From assembly GCF_001421505.1 (NCBI RefSeq), contig NZ_LMKL01000005.1, positions 196,471 to 260,470 of the forward strand: 64,000 bases of DNA, written 5' to 3'. Shown piece by piece: positions 61,154 to 64,000 of this stretch (positions are counted from its first letter, which is position 1; each line of letters starts with the position of its first letter). This DNA comes from Sphingomonas sp. Leaf17. Its GTDB lineage: Bacteria > Pseudomonadota > Alphaproteobacteria > Sphingomonadales > Sphingomonadaceae. The notes beneath the pieces were generated by a model, which was not told where the DNA came from, ran no database searches, and saw only the letters and a program-made list of their open reading frames with translations. The translations under genes and the position numbers were made by a program.

Positions 61154-61899
61154 CCGCCCGCGTCGATCGCACCGTCGGGGCTGCCCGGTCGGCGCGATCG
61201 ACGGTGCTGCTTGGGCTGCTCGCCCTGCTGATGGTCGTCGCGCTGGTCGCGCTGGGCACCTGGCAGGTGCAGCGCCGGGCGTGGAAGCTGGACCTGATTG
61301 CGCAGGTCGACGCCCGGCTGAAGGCCCCTCCCGTCCCCGCCCCCGGCCCGGCCGCGTGGCCGCGCATCGACAAGACCGACGCCTATACCCGCCTGCACGC
61401 CGACGGCATCTGGCTGGTCAGCATGGACACATTGGTCAAGGCGGTCACCACGCGTGGCTCGGGCTGGTGGGTGATGACCCCGCTGCGGACCCGCGACGGC
61501 GCGACCATCCTTGTCAATCGTGGTTTCGTCCCCGCCCGCACCTATCGCCATGCCGAGGGGCCGGCATCCGTGACCGGCCTGTTGCGCGTGAGCGAACCGG
61601 GCGGGGCCTTCCTGCGGTCCAACGACCCGGCGGCGGGAGCGTGGTATTCGCGCGACGTGGCCGCGATCGCCGCGCATCACCGGCTCGACATGGTCGCCCC
61701 CTATTTCATCGACGCGAACGCGGTGCCCGGCCCGGCCGACGCGCCGGTCGGCGGCCTGACCATCGTGTCCTTCTACAACAACCACCTTGTCTATGCGCTG
61801 ACCTGGTACGGTCTGGCGCTGATGGTGGCGGGGGGATACGCGCTGCTGCTGCGCGAGCGGGCGCGGCGGCGGGCCGCGACACCGGATCCATCGCGATGA
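61150..61899 (+). CDS. SURF1-family oxidase assembly protein
   Basis: A 249-residue inner-membrane protein with helices at both ends (about 17-38 and 220-238) and a periplasmic domain. SURF1 markers are LGTWQVQRRAWKLDLIAQVD, WWVMTPLRTRDGATILVNRG, FVPARTYR, FLRSNDPAAGAWYSRDVAAI and NNHLVYALTWYGLALM. SURF1 proteins aid insertion of heme into subunit I of heme-copper oxidases. The ATG at 61150 overlaps the cyoD stop. Its presence in a quinol oxidase operon implies it matures CyoB. Confidence 0.92.
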   Translation: MTARVDRTVGAARSARSTVLLGLLALLMVVALVALGTWQVQRRAWKLDLIAQVDARLKAPPVPAPGPAAWPRIDKTDAYTRLHADGIWLVSMDTLVKAVTTRGSGWWVMTPLRTRDGATILVNRGFVPARTYRHAEGPASVTGLLRVSEPGGAFLRSNDPAAGAWYSRDVAAIAAHHRLDMVAPYFIDANAVPGPADAPVGGLTIVSFYNNHLVYALTWYGLALMVAGGYALLLRERARRRAATPDPSR

Positions 61900-63227
61900 C
61901 GACCCGTCCGGCCGACCAGCGCGTGCTGTCGGAGGGCGGTTCGCCCGTCGCCTCGTTCGTGCCGGTCGATGCCGCCGGCCACAAGAACATGATCCAGCTG
62001 ATCGAGCTGCGCTGGCTGGCCGTCGTCGGTCAGTTGCTGACGATCGCGCTGACCCGCTGGGGGCTGGGCATCGGCCTGCCGCTGGTGCCGATGGCGATGG
62101 TGCTGGGGTCGCTGGTCGCGCTCAACCTCGTCAGCCTGCTGCTGCTCAAGTGGCGGCGGCGGGTGACCAACATCGAACTGTTCGTCACGCTGCTGCTCGA
62201 CGTGATCGCGCTGTCGATCCAGTTCTGGCTCAGCGGCGGCGCGACCAACCCGTTCATCTCGCTGTTTCTGCTACAGGTGGTGCTCGGGTCGATCCTGCTC
62301 GAACGCTGGTCGACCTGGGTCATCGTCGTCGCGACCAGCATCGCCTTTGCGTGGCTGACGGTCAGCTACCACCCGCTCGCGTTGCCGCCCGGGTTCGGCG
62401 AGACGCTGTTCGGCCTGCACATCCGCGGCATGTGGGTCTGTTTCGCGCTGGTCGCGGTGCTGCTGGTGATGTTCGTCGGGCGGATCACCGCCAATCTGCG
62501 CGCGCGCGACGAGGATCTGGCCGATATCCGCCAGCAGACGACCGAACAGGATCACATCATCCGCATCGGCCTGCTCGCGTCGGGCGCGGCGCATGAACTC
62601 GGCACCCCGCTGTCGTCGCTGTCGGTGATCCTTGGCGACTGGCGACGGATCCCGCGCATCGCCGAAGACCCCGAACTGGTGCAGGAAATCGGCGAGATGC
62701 AGGCGGAGGTGCTGCGTTGCAAGGCGATCGTCACCAACATCCTGCTGTCGGCGGGCGAGGCGCGCGGCGAGGCATCGACCGCGACCACGGTCCACGCCTT
62801 TCTCGACGGAGTCTTTTCCGACTGGATCAGCGCGCGCGGCTACCCGAACGCGCATTATCTCAACAGCTTCGGCCCTGATCTGCCGATCGTGTCGGATACG
62901 GTGCTGCAACAGGTGCTGTACAACGTCCTCGACAATGCGGCGGAGGCGTCGCCCGACTGGCTGCGGATGAATGTCGCGCGTGACGGCGATACGCTGGTGG
63001 TGACGGTGTGCGATCACGGCCCTGGCTTTGCGCCGGAAATGCTGGAGCGGCTCGGCAAACCCTATCAGTCGAGCAAGGCGCGGCTGGGATCGGGCCTCGG
63101 CCTGTTCCTGGTGGTCAACGTCATGCGCAAGCTGGACGGCAGCGTGACGGCCAGCAACCGCGCGGGCGGCGGCGCGGAAATCCTGCTCACCCTGCCGCTG
63201 TCGTCGCTGGCGCTTGCGGAAGGATGA
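61896..63227 (+). CDS. regB: RegB/PrrB-type redox sensor histidine kinase
   Basis: A 443-residue kinase. Six helices in the first 195 residues contain the quinone-sensing motif GGATNPF (114-120). The H box is LASGAAHELGTPLSSLS with His233. Cys275 (AEVLRCKAIVT) lies 42 residues later, in the place of the redox-active Cys of RegB. The ATPase domain has DNAAEASPDW and GSGLGLFLVVNV. RegB-type kinases are inhibited by oxidised quinone and control respiration genes. ATG at 61896 overlaps the SURF1 stop by four bases. It is directly linked to the quinol oxidase it probably responds to. Confidence 0.92.
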   Translation: MTTRPADQRVLSEGGSPVASFVPVDAAGHKNMIQLIELRWLAVVGQLLTIALTRWGLGIGLPLVPMAMVLGSLVALNLVSLLLLKWRRRVTNIELFVTLLLDVIALSIQFWLSGGATNPFISLFLLQVVLGSILLERWSTWVIVVATSIAFAWLTVSYHPLALPPGFGETLFGLHIRGMWVCFALVAVLLVMFVGRITANLRARDEDLADIRQQTTEQDHIIRIGLLASGAAHELGTPLSSLSVILGDWRRIPRIAEDPELVQEIGEMQAEVLRCKAIVTNILLSAGEARGEASTATTVHAFLDGVFSDWISARGYPNAHYLNSFGPDLPIVSDTVLQQVLYNVLDNAAEASPDWLRMNVARDGDTLVVTVCDHGPGFAPEMLERLGKPYQSSKARLGSGLGLFLVVNVMRKLDGSVTASNRAGGGAEILLTLPLSSLALAEG

Positions 63228-63760
63228 TGATGGCAACCGAACCCCTGCTGTTCCTGGTCGAGGATGACGCCGCCTTCGCGCGCACCCTGCAACGCTCGTT
63301 CGAGCGGCGCGGATACCGGGTGTCGGTCGCCGCCGACCCGGACGGGCTGACCACGCTGCTGGCGCACGCCACCCCGGATTATGCGGTCGTCGACCTGAAA
63401 CTGGGGCAGGCGTCGGGCCTGACCTGCGTCCAGACGCTGCACCAGCATGATCCCGACATCGTCATTGTCGTGCTGACCGGCTATGCCAGCATCGCGACGG
63501 CGGTGCAGGCGATCAAGCTGGGCGCGACCTCCTACCTCGCCAAGCCCGCCAATACCGACGATATCGAAACCGCGTTCGGCACCATCGGCAACGTCGACAC
63601 GCCGATCGGCGAACGGCCGACCTCGATCAAGACGCTGGAGTGGGAGCGGATCCACGAAACGCTGGCGGAAACCGACTTCAACGTCTCCGAAACCGCCCGC
63701 CGGCTGGGGATGCACCGCCGCACGCTGGCGCGGAAGCTGGAAAAGCGGCGGCTGACCTGA
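63224..63760 (+). CDS. regA: RegA/PrrA-type response regulator
   Basis: A 178-residue regulator. The receiver has acidic residues EDD (13-15), phospho-acceptor Asp57 in YAVVDLKLGQASG and the KPA lysine. A linker leads to a Fis-type helix-turn-helix at the end: VSETARRLGMHRRTLARKLE, almost the RegA recognition-helix sequence. Three in-frame ATG codons (63224, 63227, 63230) are present; the first overlaps the kinase stop. It is the last gene of the cyo-SURF1-reg run and would control redox-responsive genes, perhaps including this operon. Confidence 0.92.
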   Translation: MMMATEPLLFLVEDDAAFARTLQRSFERRGYRVSVAADPDGLTTLLAHATPDYAVVDLKLGQASGLTCVQTLHQHDPDIVIVVLTGYASIATAVQAIKLGATSYLAKPANTDDIETAFGTIGNVDTPIGERPTSIKTLEWERIHETLAETDFNVSETARRLGMHRRTLARKLEKRRLT

Positions 63761-63957
63761 TGTCGCCGCCCGCCCGGCCGTGACCGACCGGCGCACAGCC
63801 GATAATCGGGCACTGAGCGGCAATTCGGACGGACAGGCCCTGAAGTGATCCCGGCCCGCCCTTGCGCGCCCCTGACGGGCATCGCGGGGGTAGCAAGCGG
63901 CCGGTCCATCGGCTAGGGTATCGTCACCAAAACGAAACAACCCGAAAGCCCTGAGAT

Positions 63958-64000
63958 TTGACCGACGCGACGCTGATCGCCGAACCTGCCGGTATCGAGA
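63958..64000 (+). CDS. Possible start of a further gene, cut by window edge
   Basis: From a TTG at 63958 the frame reads TDATLIAEPAGIE without a stop to the edge. Only 14 codons are visible and no clear ribosome site precedes it, so this may not be a gene. The 197 nt between regA and this point show nothing that I can name. Confidence 0.2.
   Translation, partial: MTDATLIAEPAGIE

Noticed and set aside
1..64000. Mobile elements, prophage, CRISPR, defence systems or tRNA genes
   Set aside because: No transposase, integrase, repeat-spacer array, restriction or toxin gene, or cloverleaf was recognised. Codon use and GC content look uniform by eye, so no recent island is claimed.

Overview
The window is high-GC DNA with the gene content of an alphaproteobacterium of the Sphingomonas group. 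The evidence for this is a long TonB-dependent receptor beside sugar-acid genes, RegB/RegA-type redox regulators, a CyoABCD quinol oxidase followed by SURF1, DUF885 and SMP-30 proteins, and dispersed GC-rich palindromes typical of sphingomonads. It looks chromosomal. No rRNA, tRNA, CRISPR array, transposase, integrase or prophage gene was seen, and no gene-free stretch exceeds 300 bases.

Layout. 1-7.4 kb: the start of putA (proline catabolism), a MaoC-type hydratase, a thiolase, a small flavin-fold stress protein, PHA depolymerase, an ABC exporter and a saccharopine-dehydrogenase-like oxidoreductase. 7.35-12.6 kb: a small membrane protein, RNase R, aerobic glycerol-3-phosphate dehydrogenase and a secreted esterase. 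12.6-37.5 kb: a large pectin/hexuronate locus. 37.7-42.7 kb: a DUF4173 membrane protein with a two-component system, a secreted cyclophilin and a DUF2147 protein. 42.7-48.5 kb: fatty-acid beta-oxidation (fadB-like, thiolase, acyl-CoA ligase) with a MerR regulator. 48.5-50.6 kb: a periplasmic oxidoreductase/lactonase pair. 50.6-52.8 kb: modABC. 53-55.4 kb: an L,D-transpeptidase, a lipoprotein and a small exported protein. 55.5-63.8 kb: an MFS transporter divergent from cyoABCD-SURF1-regB-regA.

The pectin locus forms a coherent system. A TonB receptor would take up oligogalacturonides. ExuT-type MFS imports hexuronates. UxaC, a UxuB/UxaB-type reductase and UxaA convert galacturonate to 2-keto-3-deoxygluconate (KDG). 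KduI and KduD bring the unsaturated products of pectate lyases to KDG, and KdgK phosphorylates it. The last step (KDPG aldolase) and any pectate lyase lie outside the window. A LacI-family regulator sits in the middle. Five near-identical copies of a 14-bp site (TGACACCGGTTACC and variants) occur only at its target promoters, so the regulon can be read from the sequence. Next to it are three translationally coupled exported proteins: a 1264-residue LamG protein with an unassigned catalytic-looking body, a DUF885 protein and a GH43 glycosidase. The first of these is the best candidate here for a new polysaccharide-degrading activity.

Other regulatory readings: a MerR-type dyad between the divergent fad operons inside an unusually long promoter spacer; a near-perfect 21-bp palindrome upstream of cyoA; and a redox-sensing RegB/RegA pair translationally coupled to the terminal oxidase it may control.
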